A DNA stretch of 64,000 bases, from positions 22,550,412-22,614,411 of the forward strand of contig NC_045139.1 of the NCBI RefSeq assembly GCF_008831285.2. The letters run 5' to 3'. The notes under the pieces were generated by a model, which had not been told where the DNA came from, ran no database searches, and was given only the letters and a program-made list of their open reading frames with translations. Source of the DNA: Nymphaea colorata (lineage: Eukaryota > Streptophyta > Magnoliopsida > Nymphaeales > Nymphaeaceae). The position numbers and the translations under genes were made by a program. Positions 43,330 through 55,438 of this stretch are shown piece by piece (position 1 is the first letter of the stretch; each line of letters begins with the position of its first letter).

Positions 43330-43710
43330 GCATTTTTTGATTTGGTATTAAAGGAAAATTGAGCCTGAGGTTCATCAGACCATTTGAGATATTAGAAAAG
43401 ATTGGAGAGGTGGCGTACAGATTGACACTACCACCTAACTTGAGTCATGTTCACAATGTTTTTCATGTTTTCATACTTCGAAAGTATGTACTAGATCCTA
43501 CGCATGTGATTGATTTTTAAGGTATTCTGGTGCAATATGATTTAACAATGAAAGAAAAACCTATTAGAATTATGGATCAAAGAGAGCAAGTGCTTAGCAC
43601 GAAGAGAATCCCCTTAGTGAAAGTGGAATAACAACACCATGGGTTGAAGGAGAGCACATAGGAACTTGAGGAGGATATGCGAGAGAAGTATCCACACTTG
43701 TTCTTGTAAT
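43330..43710 (+). pseudogene. Gypsy integrase C-terminus with chromodomain-like end
   Basis: The text LSLRFIRPFEILEKIGEVAY, NLSHVHNVFHVFILRKYVLD and DQREQVLSTKRIPLVKV, then ELEEDMREKYPHLFL, matches the end of plant chromovirus integrases of the Tekay type. This end is the divergent chromodomain, thought to guide integration. Two stops interrupt it. It ends just before the polypurine tract. Confidence 0.8.
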
Positions 43711-43760
43711 GAGGTATGATCTAAATTTCGAAGACGAAATTTTATTTAAGGAGGGTAGGA

Positions 43761-46454
43761 TGTAATGCTTGTTTTCATTGTAGGTCGGGTTGGAGCGGGT
43801 CCAGACCCGGACTCACAACTTACCCGCGTGAGAGCCTTTGTGCTCTCTCTTTGTTTCTTGGGCCAGACCTTTCTCCCTCACCCAAACCCTTCGTTCCCCC
43901 TCTCTCACTCGTCGTCAGCCTCCCACATGACTACTATGGGCCTCTTCTAACGACAAACCCCTCTCTTAAACCACTTTTTCGTTGTTTCTCATCATATTGA
44001 TTGCCGTTTGGTTGGATTTCAGCTAAGGAAGTCCGTCATCCCCCTCTTACCAGCAATCAGGCCATGTGGTTGGCGATAACAACGAGCAATCATTGGCATT
44101 GGCACTTGATTGAACTCTTGAGGTGGCCATCGAGAGTACTACAACAGTTTAGACTTTTAATTTGGGGTGAGCGAGGCCTAATCGAGCATAAATTGTCGAA
44201 TATTTGTTTTTGGAGCATATATAATTATTAATTGAGCATGCTAGACTTAATACTTGATGAATTAGAAAGCATTTTGGCGATGTTACTATTTTGGAAAAAG
44301 TGTAGGGCTATTTTGAGAAGGACGAGAATCCACGTGTATATCTATCTCTTTAGCAAGATGGGTTGATTTTCCAAGCGATTGGGAAACATGGTAGAGATTT
44401 GATGTGGTTGAGAAGATTAAGAACCATTTTCGAGAACATGTGACATATACTATTGTGAATATGTGAATTGTGGCGTTAGTTGGGATAGAATACGTGAGTT
44501 GGGTGAAACTATTGGGAAGTTGCCTCAACTATGAAAGCAAGAAAAAAGTGTATTAGTGATTGGTTGAATCGAAAGCTTGAAACATAGATCATTGGGTGAC
44601 AACCTTAATGTTTTTGGGTAGAGACCTATTGGTGGGAATTGTGAGTCGATATTATTCGTCGGCACCCTCTTGAGGTGATGACATGCTTCAATGATTACAT
44701 TTTACACTTGTATAGATTGTAAAGCGAAATAAGTAGAAATCTTATCACTTGCTTATGTTTGAGAGTACACCGGGCACGTCCAGTAGACCTTGAGCAACAA
44801 AATATGAAGATCGATGTGTTTTGGGTGTTTTGTGGATGTGCGATAGGTATGGAGGCATCCCAGGCAAATCCCTGCCTGGGGCCAACTGTTGAATGCGTGT
44901 TTTGAGGATCGTTGGATCCCATGATTGTGATGTCATTGAATTAGTGTCATGTGATTGAATGAATGTGTGCATGAGATTAAATGGTCATGTGATTAGTTTT
45001 GTTTTTAAAGGTACTACACAATTGCATTGGCATGCTAGAATTGATAACTGCTTAGGACAGATGAGGTAGGGGATCGAGTCGAGTATCTCATCGACCCCGA
45101 TTATGCATTGGAAAGCATCGTAGAATGATAACTGCATAGGACAGCTACGAGCCAATCACGGATCGAGACTACTCTCCGTGCTTTGGCTGAGTTTTGAAAG
45201 ATGTGATTAATATGTTTGATCAAAATGAATATCGTGATGTGTAGCATATGCATTGCCATGGGTAAAAATAGAATTGAATGAGATTGAAGGATAGTTGTAC
45301 CCGTATTGTTATGACGGCTAGCTAAGAATATTAATGATATGTGTAGCCCTTGTGTGGAGGCAATTGGAGGTGTGAGTGCACTCATGAAGTGAACCAACCT
45401 CATGAGCTAACTAGTCATTTTGTGAATGTGCAATTATAATGTTAAGAATGAAAGAATAAGAGATGAGAGGCCAATGAGTTGTGGCATTATGTTTGAGAGC
45501 TGTCCCGCCTTCGCCACTGGTCTCGCTTATTCGAAGTTCAGGTGGCGCAAGGCTCCAGGGTATTGTTGTGTGATGTGCTTTGAGCGTTGGGCTCCCGCCT
45601 TCCCAAACTGGGTGTCTTAGGGAAGGTTGAGTATCTTTCCCTGGAATTGACACATCCATGGACGAGTGCTCTACCGCTTGTTCGGGAATGGATCCATATT
45701 GTTTCGGGTCACCACGAGGGTTGTCTCTCGGTTGTAGGCCACCTGCGGTCGGCACGTGCCTGTGTTTGCACCCACAAGAACTGTCAATTCACTGAAGCTA
45801 ATGAAAATGAAAAGAATATGAATGAGATGTATGTGAATGATGTGCATGTGAGTGAAATGAATGAAAATGATAAGTTTGTGCATGGCTTGCATGTAAATTG
45901 GAATTGCGTTATCGTGGCCATTGAGTGACCATTATATGTCGTGGTCTATGTGAGGGGCCTTCTTGTCAAGTCATGTGACTATGCCCTGTCACGACATGAT
46001 GATGATTTGCTTTGATAATCGTGATTATCTCATATTTGAGCTCATACCTAAAAGGTTTGGGGATTTACTTGGCTTGTGGCCATACTACGAAGGCTAAGCC
46101 TTCTGTTGTTTTATTTTTCAAGTTTTGGCGGACCCGGGGCAACAGGTTGATCAGATGGTTGAACTCACATCCTACTGGGGAGGTTTTGGGTCTTTTGTAA
46201 TGCCGATGCATCATGTCTTGGTGTCTTTAATGTCTTGTTTTTGTTAGGCATCAAAGTTTTAGATTGAGGCAGTTTTGTCCTATGTACTGACGTGATTTTT
46301 GTATGAATGAAATTGATTATATAATGGGAAGTTGCCCCGTTTTTTCGAATGGCATAACTCCCTCCTTTTTGAATTGTTGTGTAGTCGTACCTCAATGTTT
46401 TATGTTGAAAAAAAGAAAAAAATTGTTTGAGGGTCAAAAGTTTGGGGTGTGACA
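43761..46454 (+). repeat. Gypsy 3' LTR (2694 bp)
   Basis: It begins TGTAATGC and ends GGGGTGTGACA, followed by target duplication CCAAC. It matches the 5' LTR with frequent small differences and lacks the pyrimidine-rich insert of the 5' copy. Confidence 0.92.
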
Positions 46455-46984
46455 CCAACTCAGTAGCAAAGAGGGGCATATGTGAGAACCTAAAATTTTT
46501 TACAAGCACATGACCATTTTACTTTTCATTGTGAGATTTCTAAATAGATTTTTTAAGAAACATATTTCAAGAACAAGGGGCCATTTATGAGCCAAAGCAG
46601 CACTTTCTACACCAACATTGAACACCTAGACTCAAACCACCTAAGTCGTAGATGCTAAAAATTATCATTTTGCCCCTATATACTAGCATCTCGACCTAAA
46701 TGTTAAGAATTTTTTACCAAACTTTATGAGAATTGCCTAACATTTGAGCAATTAGGCTATTTCTCAATTTTGCATGACCCCTAGAGTTGCTAGGGTCTGC
46801 TCACTAGTGTCACCCAGTTTAAAGCTAGTTCCTCTATAGCTTAGATAAACTCCTAGAACTTAAAATCGTGATCTTTAGCTCAACTAAGTCAAAACAAGTA
46901 TACTTAATAGAGAGAGAGAGTTTTTGTTTCATTGATTTTGAGTTACCCAGCTCAAGTTTCAATCATATTCTAATTTGCAGATTG

Positions 46985-47640
46985 CTACTGGGTCTTTTTC
47001 TCTCTTGTTTTTAAGGGTTTGAGCTAAATTTGAGCTCAAATCAAAATAGTTAGCTAAAATTGAGCTAGGATCATGTTTATCATGTATAAATCGAGCTTCT
47101 ATTAGTTTAGTTTGATTCAGTAGTGTAGCTACATATAAGCTGGCATAGGCAGTTGCCCACACCAACAACAAAATTTTCTATTTATTTTTACATATTTATA
47201 CATAGATTTCTTATAATTATTTACTTACTTATATATGTTGTGTCCCTTCAGAAATGAGAATTTCTATAATAGTGCCCCATAGCCAAAAATTTCTGGCTCT
47301 GCCACTGGTTTGATTCATTCATCTCGGTTTGAATTCAATTCATTTTCGAGCACTTTTTTTCTCCTATTTTTAGGAGTTTGAGCATAATTCGAGCTCAACA
47401 TGAAGAATGAGCTAAACCAAGGTAGAACCATGTTTATCATGTATAAATCAGTGTTCATTTAGTTCAGTTTGAGTTCAATTCAGTTCTTTGTGCTTTCTCT
47501 CTTATTTTCAAGGGTTTGACTTGAATTTGAGCTTAACATGATAGAGTGAGCTGAAACAAAGTTGGAATTATGTTTATCATGAGTAAGTCAATACTCCCTT
47601 ACTTTCGTTTGAGTTCATTTCCTGTGGTTTCAGTTTAGTT
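46985..47640. repeat. Three diverged copies of a ~130-bp unit
   Basis: Copies begin near 46985, 47345 and 47490. Each has a tttttctctcttgttttt-type start, then gggtttgagct...tttgagctcaa, and a catgtttatcatg(t/a)gtaa-type block. About 200 bases (47115-47310), ending ggctctgccactgg, separate the first from the second and look like a later insertion. Confidence 0.7.
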
Positions 47641-49839
47641 TCGAAGTATGTGGATCACATTCCTATTACTTGCTACACTATATAAGGTCGAGCTCAATCT
47701 TACAAAATCAAAGTGGATTTTTTTATCTTTCTGCTTATCATTAGAGGTAAGTAGCATTTTCAAGTACCCCCAACTCCAGATCCACGATCTAAAATTCTAA
47801 GAAAAATATGAATTTTATGGCCTTCCTTGATTTTTCTTTATAAGTGTGCCACATACGGCTTGGTAAATATTTGTTTTTGATTTTTAAAGCAATTCGAGAT
47901 GAATTTTTCATCAAAATTTTAACTAGGGACTATTTAGGAGCTTGACCACAAGTTGGTTTAGTCAGATTGAGAAAATTCATTTGAAACTCTGAGAATTCAC
48001 ATATGGACAAAATGGTCATTTTCTTTTGAGCTATGTTCTTATGTGTAGGTCACATATGTCTTGGTTTATTTTTTTTTATCTAAAACCATAGTTCAAGCCC
48101 AAACCTTTATTTGAGCCCATTTCAACCCAAATTCACACACAAATGTATTTTGATTATTTGAAACTATGCACATATTTTTCATAAAACATGACTTAAGAGC
48201 CACATGAAGCTAAGTTAGCTTTTCGTATAAATTTCATAGATCTAGTAATCCTAAACCCACAATTAGCCTACTATAATCTCTCATTAATACAGAATTTTTC
48301 AAAAACAACAACAAAGCTGAGCCTACCTAGCCTAGGTTTGAACTCACCTAGCCTAGGTTAAAACTAAACCTAACCCAAGTCCAGTCCATGCCATATAGCT
48401 TGAACCCAACTAGCCCAGCTTGAGCCAAGTTCAAGTCCATGCTATTTTCATATCTCCATTTCATATTTCAGAACCATATTATGTATCCAAGTCTCATTTC
48501 CATGTTTGGATCTCGTATTCAAGTCTCAGAACTGATTTGTCTTTATAGATCCAAATCCATTATTCCCAATTTAGATCATGGATATCAAATCATAATCTAA
48601 ATTCCAAAACCTTATCTGGACCAATTCACATAAGTATGTCAACATCAAACCTAGATCGAGGATCCACATGTGATCTATATGCACATTATATCTCAAAAAT
48701 GTATCTTGATTTTCTCACTCCATGCTTGATGTCAATTCGCAGAAGTACTTGAAGCATGCATAATTCTTTGTTGAGTGCTCTAGTGTAGACGAAATCAAAA
48801 TCAGTATCCGTAATGCCCAGGACGAACATTTTTCTCATTTATATAAAGTTTTAGAATAACATTTAAAAGTCTGTTTTCTCCTCTTCGTTTCTCATGCTGT
48901 TTGTCCTCCATGCTCAATGTCAATCCATGCGTGCATGGATTTTTACAAATCAAATTCAGAGTTTGGATGACATCGCATGGAGCAAAATTCGATTAAAAAT
49001 ATACTTTTAACATATGGTTTTGAGTTGAGAGATGAGAAAGAAGGGGAGAGAAATTTAGTCATGTATCAATGGATTCAAGGGAGAGCTCCCCTCTCTTTCC
49101 TATATATAAGGGTTCACCCCTCCCTCACTATACACAGTTGACCTTTCCTTGAGATGCCTAATAAAGTTAGTGAAATTTCAACTGGGTTCTCAAAAAAGGA
49201 TTACAAACAAGTTAAAATTTTAAGAGTGTTGGTCTAAGTCTTGGTTCGGGCTGCATTGACACCCTAGCATGCATATAAAATATAGTTTTCTTTTGTGTTT
49301 TCTTTAAGCATGCATTGCACCTATGTTTTACCACCTTACATCCACAGGACCACATGCACCTGTTGTTGAAACTAATTGGTTTAAATTTGGATCCAAACCC
49401 TATGTGCATCAGCCCACGTATATGAAGACCTAAATCTAGATTAGTCATCATACAAGAATCATTGGAAATCATAGTTTTCCCTAAAATTTTTCGAAAATCA
49501 ATCTCTTTCAAATGATTTCAGAAACCCTACACCATGTAGGCATGGTCTCCCATCCTAGTTCAAATGTATAATACCTATCTCAAACTGGTTTTAGAGCCTA
49601 CTGCGTGTGAACTGAATCCATAGACTCAGTCTAATCAAACTTTTTTAAGTACTCATTCACATGGAACGAATGAAATTTATACACACATGGTTTGATTAAG
49701 ACCAAACCTAATTATTACAGTTGAATCCGTCCCAAGTAGATTGATCCCAGTTTAGGTAAAACTAAACTCACTCACTTTGACCAACTAACCCTTCACTCAT
49801 TTGGATCTTGGATCTCAATTCGAAATATTGGATGCAGAT

Positions 49840-50330
49840 CATAAACGACTTGCTGATCTAAACCTAGATCTTAAGCCCAATTAGATTCGAAACCTAAATA
49901 TTGAATTACGAATTTTGGATTTTGGATCTACGGTTATGGATCTCGGATCTCAAATTTTGGAACTCAAGTCTTAGATTTTGGATCTTGGATTTTAGACTTT
50001 GGATTTTGAATTAGATTTCACGTATGACTACTGAAATCACAAAACTCAGACTATGGGTATCAGATTGTGGATTTGGATAAGATTTCAGACTCTATATTTT
50101 GGATCTAGGATTTCAGATTTTGGATATGGGATATCAAGTTTTGGAATTTGGATCAGATTTTACACCATGAACTTTGGATGCTAAATCTTAGGTCGATAGT
50201 CACATAATCTGACCCTAATGCAAGATTTTAAACCTTGTAATCAAATTTGAATCTATCATTTTAGAACTTGGATCTTAAAAGATCCAATCATGAATACAAA
50301 ATCAAATTTACTGGATCTTTTAACTTATAT
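49840..50330. repeat. Degenerate array of GGATCT / TTTTGGAT words
   Basis: Words such as tttggatct, ggatctcgg, ttggatttt, agatttcag and ttttggatat recur every 10-20 bases without strict periodicity. It is a low-order repeat rather than a regular satellite. Confidence 0.7.
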
Positions 50331-50679
50331 TTTGGATCATGAGTATAAATCATATGAAATGATATTTTGGCTTTTACAACATCTCCTTTTTCAAATTTAG
50401 AGTAAGAATTACATAAATTTTCTTAGATCATGATTCTAACTCTTGGATTTAGATCTAGTTCTTCCCTAATAATTCCATGTCTTACACTCCAGTTCTAGTA
50501 GCGACTGGAGTTTTAGTCTACATGACTTACTTTTGCATGCACTATTTTAGATCTTAGATTTCAATTTGCATTGATCTATGATGATCTGAACATGAACAGA
50601 CTTTTGGTTACTTTCTTCTATTCATTAGTCCATTTTTGAGATCTACTTAGATTTTAAGACATACATGATTTCAAATTTA

Positions 50680-52460
50680 GGGTACATTTACTTTCTTTGG
50701 TTTTGGATGACATTTAGATTTAGAGAATGGAACATTTTAGTTTAGTCCTTGATCTGGTTACTCCTGGTAAAGGCACTAGGAATGGTTAGACCTAGTACCA
50801 ATAGGTCAGTCCTACAGCCATGGCACTGCTGCTCTGCCAAAGTTCTTCCTCTCCAAGTTGTCCTGTCTATGTACACTTGTTCATTCTTATTTAAATTCAA
50901 TAATGTAGTTCACGCTAGACTTGCTTTTTTTTTTATCTCTCTCTAGTTATAATTCATCATGCTCATGCAACATATCAGGTAGTTAGATAGTCAGAGATTA
51001 ATAGAATTATAGATTTGCTTTGGCTAGACTATGTTCCCTATAGACAAACCACCTCCTTTCATAAACCATGTTTAGCTTAAGAGTTTAGCTTGATCAAATT
51101 TGAGATTTAAAACCTAGATTCAATTTATACTAAGACTCAAACAATGCTAAACTAGTCGCATACTGTATAGCTTACTTGATCCAATAAAAGAATCCATGTG
51201 AACTTACTTGAGGTAACCTAAGTAAAATTCAGTCTAAGCTCTGCATTGAATCAAGCTGAACCGTGTTGACGTAAATCCAGCAAGATCCATTTGATGTCTT
51301 GAACATGAGTGGGTTCAAGCTCCGGTGAATGTCCAACTAGAACCCCACAGAACCCGCAGCACACTAGTCTTTTCACAAGATCAAATTTTCGAATGCTCCA
51401 AGTTATCAACTTGATCGTGAGAAGTCTCGAGTGCTCCAAGTTAAAATCCCAGGTCCAAGCTTGATGAGATTAAAACTAACTTACCTTGCTCGAGGCGTCT
51501 AACCTGAGCTAGGTCAAAGGTTAGACTAAATCAAGTTAAGGTCAACCTAGCCCACTTGTCTCAGTTATGACCAAGACTAACATGGTTCGAGGTCTTTAAC
51601 CTACACGGTGTCAAGCCTAGGCCCTATGTCTGAATCAAGGTAAGTCTTAGTAAAACCCAATCATGACTTGATCGATCCTAGCTCAGATTATCCAAGTTCA
51701 TTAATTGGGGTAAGTCTTGAGCATAGGTGAGATTAGCCCAAGTTAAACCAAAACTTATATACCACTTCTACACAACTTAGGGCATTTAGTTATAAATCAA
51801 CCTTGTTCCAAGTAATCAACCTGATCAAGGCGTGAATTAAGTGACACAACATTGGACCAAAGCTAATCCCATAGATTCAATGTCATTCCCTTCTACCTTA
51901 AACAAGCCTTAAATCCATCCATGTCTATAGGTGATCCTAGTTTAAACCCACCTAAAAATATTAGAACACCCTAAAACTGTAGCACCTTCACGTTCATGTA
52001 GTGTAGGATTTGCATTCATATAATATGCTCATGCATCCACAAGGCTGATGATGAGCTGGGTAGAGATGAAGTCCCTCTTATCCTATTAAACCACCAATCT
52101 CAGGTCACCTATATTTTCAAAACCTGCATTTTGCAAAACTAGATCACATTTGCATTAATCATGCATCATATAGATTAGGGTCATAATTGCATGACCTTTG
52201 ATGAACAAGGACATATAATTCCCCTTCCTATTATTCAAGATCCATAAATTATGATGTCAAACTAGGTTTTCCTTAAAAAAAAATTATTTCCAAAATTAGG
52301 GCATATTTACTTTAATCTGCATTGCATTTATGATGACATTTAGTTTCCTGAATAGGTAGATAGGTAGAGACTAGTCCTTCATTTGGTTATCCCTGATAAA
52401 GGCACTAAGAACAACCAAACCTTGTACCGACAGACCAGGCCCACAACCAATCTTCCATTT
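50680..52460. repeat. Diverged direct duplicates about 1.6 kb apart
   Basis: 50680-50830 and 52300-52460 share ttagggtacatttactt / ttagggcatatttactt, gatgacatttag, agtccttgatctggtta / agtccttcatttggtta, and ctggtaaaggcactaggaa / ctgataaaggcactaagaa, in the same order. The right copy is diverged. They may be two ends or two tandem units of an old element. Confidence 0.75.
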
Positions 52461-53957
52461 CAGAAAAGGCGATCATCCTCATGGTGATCAAATTTTCTGT
52501 GTAAACAATAATTCCTTGAGGACTTTGAAGTTGAAAGCATCTTAAAGATTTCATTTTGAATGGTTAATGAATACGGTATCAAATGACTACAAGTTACAAT
52601 AAAAAACAAAGTTGGATTTTCCAATCAACAAATTCTTCAAGTCTAAAAGCTTCAAAAAGGGAGAAAGCCCAGATTACATGAAAGAAAAAGCTTCCCAAAC
52701 TGAGATGGCTATTCTCACCATTCTCTCCTTAAGCTCGGAAAGTCAAGAATCAAACTGAAAAGCTTGCATAGTGTTGCAGTGCTTCAAGGTGTCTAAAGAT
52801 TCTAAGCGGTTGTTAGATAGTGTTGCAAGGCACTCCTATTCTAGAACAATTTATTTTTGTTGTTGCCAACGGGAGATGGTGCACAATAGAGCTGTTGAGA
52901 AACCAAAACCAATCATTGGTGAGTCCAACACATTTTATATCTTCAATAGTATTATTAGGTATCCTGTTACTTTTTACTTAATCCCAATATTTCAATATCT
53001 TTAGGGCTGTTATAGGGTCATAAATGTGACATAATTACTCATTTAAGCTCCCATTCTTTGCCATTATGTAACGTTCTTGTCAAAACCAATAAAAGTAGCT
53101 ATATTTCATGTTTTATATTTGTGCACATACCTTCATGACTTCATATTAAAAACTCGTTAGTTTTTGCCTCATGAGTTTGTAGACATGCAAACAAAACTCA
53201 CATGCAATAGAACATTCTAAATATTGGATAGAAGCAACAAGTATATATAATTTTTTCTTTAAAATTTGTTTCTCTGTGAGATTGTACTGTATTGTATGTA
53301 AATGTAAAAATCTGACTTTAGCTATGAGTTTATTTAATGGAGAATGAATAACACAAACTTTGTGTTATTATTGGTTTTGACCATCAGTCCTGCATTTTTG
53401 CTTAAGTAAAAGTTTGTAATGCATTGTCTTTTTATTCCAAAAACATTTACTGATGCAATAAACACATGAGTAACTAGAAACATGAAAGTTGTGTAATTAA
53501 AAATTTGTGTGATTAAAAGTAATATCTCTTCACTCTTCTCCCACTAAACCTATTACATTCTACAACATCTAGATGGAAGTAATTGTTATGGAAGAATTGT
53601 TTAGTGATTTAATCGTAAAAGATATTGTCACAAAGTGTTGTAAATCACTATAATTGCATTTTCATATATATAAAAGTATTGTCTATAAATTATGAGGTTG
53701 TAAGTGTTATATGTATAATGAATTTTGTGTATGACACCACAAGTTAAATGAATCACAATTTATTTACAAAGTAATGAGCACCAATAATGATTTACACCAT
53801 GAATATCAATATACACCAACAAAATAACGACTTCCAATGCACATATCGATAATGATCACAATAAGGATAGAGATTCATGCAACAATAATAATGATCTATA
53901 GGGAAAATATCAATGGCAGTGTATAGAAATTTATACTTCATAAAAAAGCAATTTTCA

Positions 53958-54153
53958 GCCCCCCCCCTCCCCCCCCCCCCCAAAACACACACACACACAC
54001 ACACACATTAATTGTTTGTATGTCTAGAGATGATTTATGAATATAGTGGTGAATTTGTCCCTCCCCCCCCCCCCCAAAACACACACACACACACACACAC
54101 ATTAATTGTTTGTATGTCTAGAGATGATTTATGAATATAGTGGTGAATTTGTC
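53958..54153. repeat. 94-bp tandem duplication with C run and (CA)n
   Basis: Each unit has a C run (with a T), aaaacacacac, then attaattgtttgtatgtc and a shared tail to gaatttgtc; shared tails lie at 54007-54059 and 54101-54153. Copies outside the microsatellite look identical, so the duplication is recent. Confidence 0.9.
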
Positions 54154-55438
54154 TAAATGCAAAAAAGACAAAAGTGAGAAGAATGAAGCAAATAAAAAGC
54201 CTTTGATAGAAACATATGTAGGTTTATAATTCAGTGATATGAAGATGAGACATACAAGTTTTATAATGATGGTGCATTCAACCATGTGTTGAAGATTATA
54301 AAAATCTTGTGGAATAAAAATGTAGAAGGTGTTATATGAGAAAGACAAATATTTTTTCCAAATGTGATTAGCTAAAGACTAGCAATTATTCAACCAAAAG
54401 GAGAACCTCAACCTCTAGATGTGGATCTGGTGCAAGAATAATTTTAAGATACAAGGTTTCTTAACAGTGTATGTATTTGCTTTCTCTTCAATGAATACAA
54501 CTATTAATAGGCAGATACATGTACTTTACTTTCTTAAGGTTATATCAAGAAGTAACAAAGGTGCATGTAGCCATTTAGTGAATTGGTTGATAGTTATGGC
54601 ATTGCTTTAAATCCAATGTAAGTGGTGGTTGTAATAATGTGTGATTTACAATTTCATATAATAATAATCAATTATGGTGAAAGAGAAAATGCACCACGAA
54701 AGTGGTGAAATATGTATCTTTTCCTAAGGCCTATTGTCTTTATCAAGTCTCTTTTTTCTCAATTATAGCACTTGTATCTCCATACGTGTTAAAGTTCATT
54801 TTTTGCTTGTTCATTCTTCTTGTTCCACCTTAAATATTTAGCTGCTCCTTTGGATTAAAGCTGGGTCTAGGGTGTTGGTAGTCTGAAGAACTTAAAGAAT
54901 GAAAGGAATGCTTTTTTATGATGATCATTAAGTTTTTTTTTATATGATAAAGTATAGTTTTTAATAGAAAGTGTGTTTCTATTACATGTTCACTAATTTA
55001 GTTGTAGGCAGATAATATTAACATTTCTTGTTTTTTAATTTGATTTTGGTTTTCTTTTGATCTCTTTGTATTGATATTGTTTTGTAGGTAGGTGAGGTAT
55101 TACCCATAGGTTGATTTTAATTAAAAGTTTTGGTTTTGGCTTTTGTTCTAGTAAGGAATTCATAGAAATTTTTTAAAACTAGTTTTTCAATTTTTCTTAT
55201 TTGTGGGTCACTTTCTTCTAGTTTGATTTTCATTGGTGTTGAATTAGTTTTAGTATAATTTCTAGAATTTTATATTAAGTTATTTGCTACCAGCCAGCCT
55301 CATTATATTTATTTGGGGTACCTACCTTAGGCTAGTGTTTTCATTTTTTTGAGATTGATACTTTGCGTTCTGGTTATGTGTCAAGTTATTTAGGTTTTTC
55401 TTTCGGGTCAAATTAATTCTGGTATAGATTTTCTTATC

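Larger units (their letters stand above)
36834..46454 (+). mobile_element. Ty3/gypsy chromovirus of Tekay/Del type, full length but degenerate
   Basis: The element starts TGTAACGC and ends GGTGTGACA. It is bounded by a perfect 5-bp target duplication CCAAC (36829-36833 and 46455-46459). LTRs are very long (3021 and 2694 bp), as in Del/Tekay. A primer-binding site tggtgtcagagc lies at 39859-39870 and a polypurine tract aaggagggtagga at 43748-43760. The order gag, protease, RT, RNase H, integrase, chromodomain-like C-terminus is that of chromoviruses, which in plants often target heterochromatin through the chromodomain. Numerous frameshifts, stops and an internal gag/protease deletion make it inactive. 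Confidence 0.93.
46455..55438. other. Nine-kilobase intergenic stretch without supported genes
   Basis: No gene, RNA or complete element is supported. It contains diverged repeats at 46985-47640, a GGATCT/TTTGGAT word array at 49840-50330, a diverged duplicate pair at about 50680-50830 and 52300-52460, and a C-run/CA-repeat duplication at 53958-54153. Recurrent cctagcctaggt and caagttaagg-type words occur at 48300-48440 and 51480-51720. Most of it reads like old non-coding retroelement sequence. Open frames here (for example 46959-47171, 49212-49511) lack domain signatures. Confidence 0.6.

Noticed and set aside
53792-54004. Minus-strand frame starting MCVCVCV
   Set aside because: It translates a CA microsatellite and a C run.
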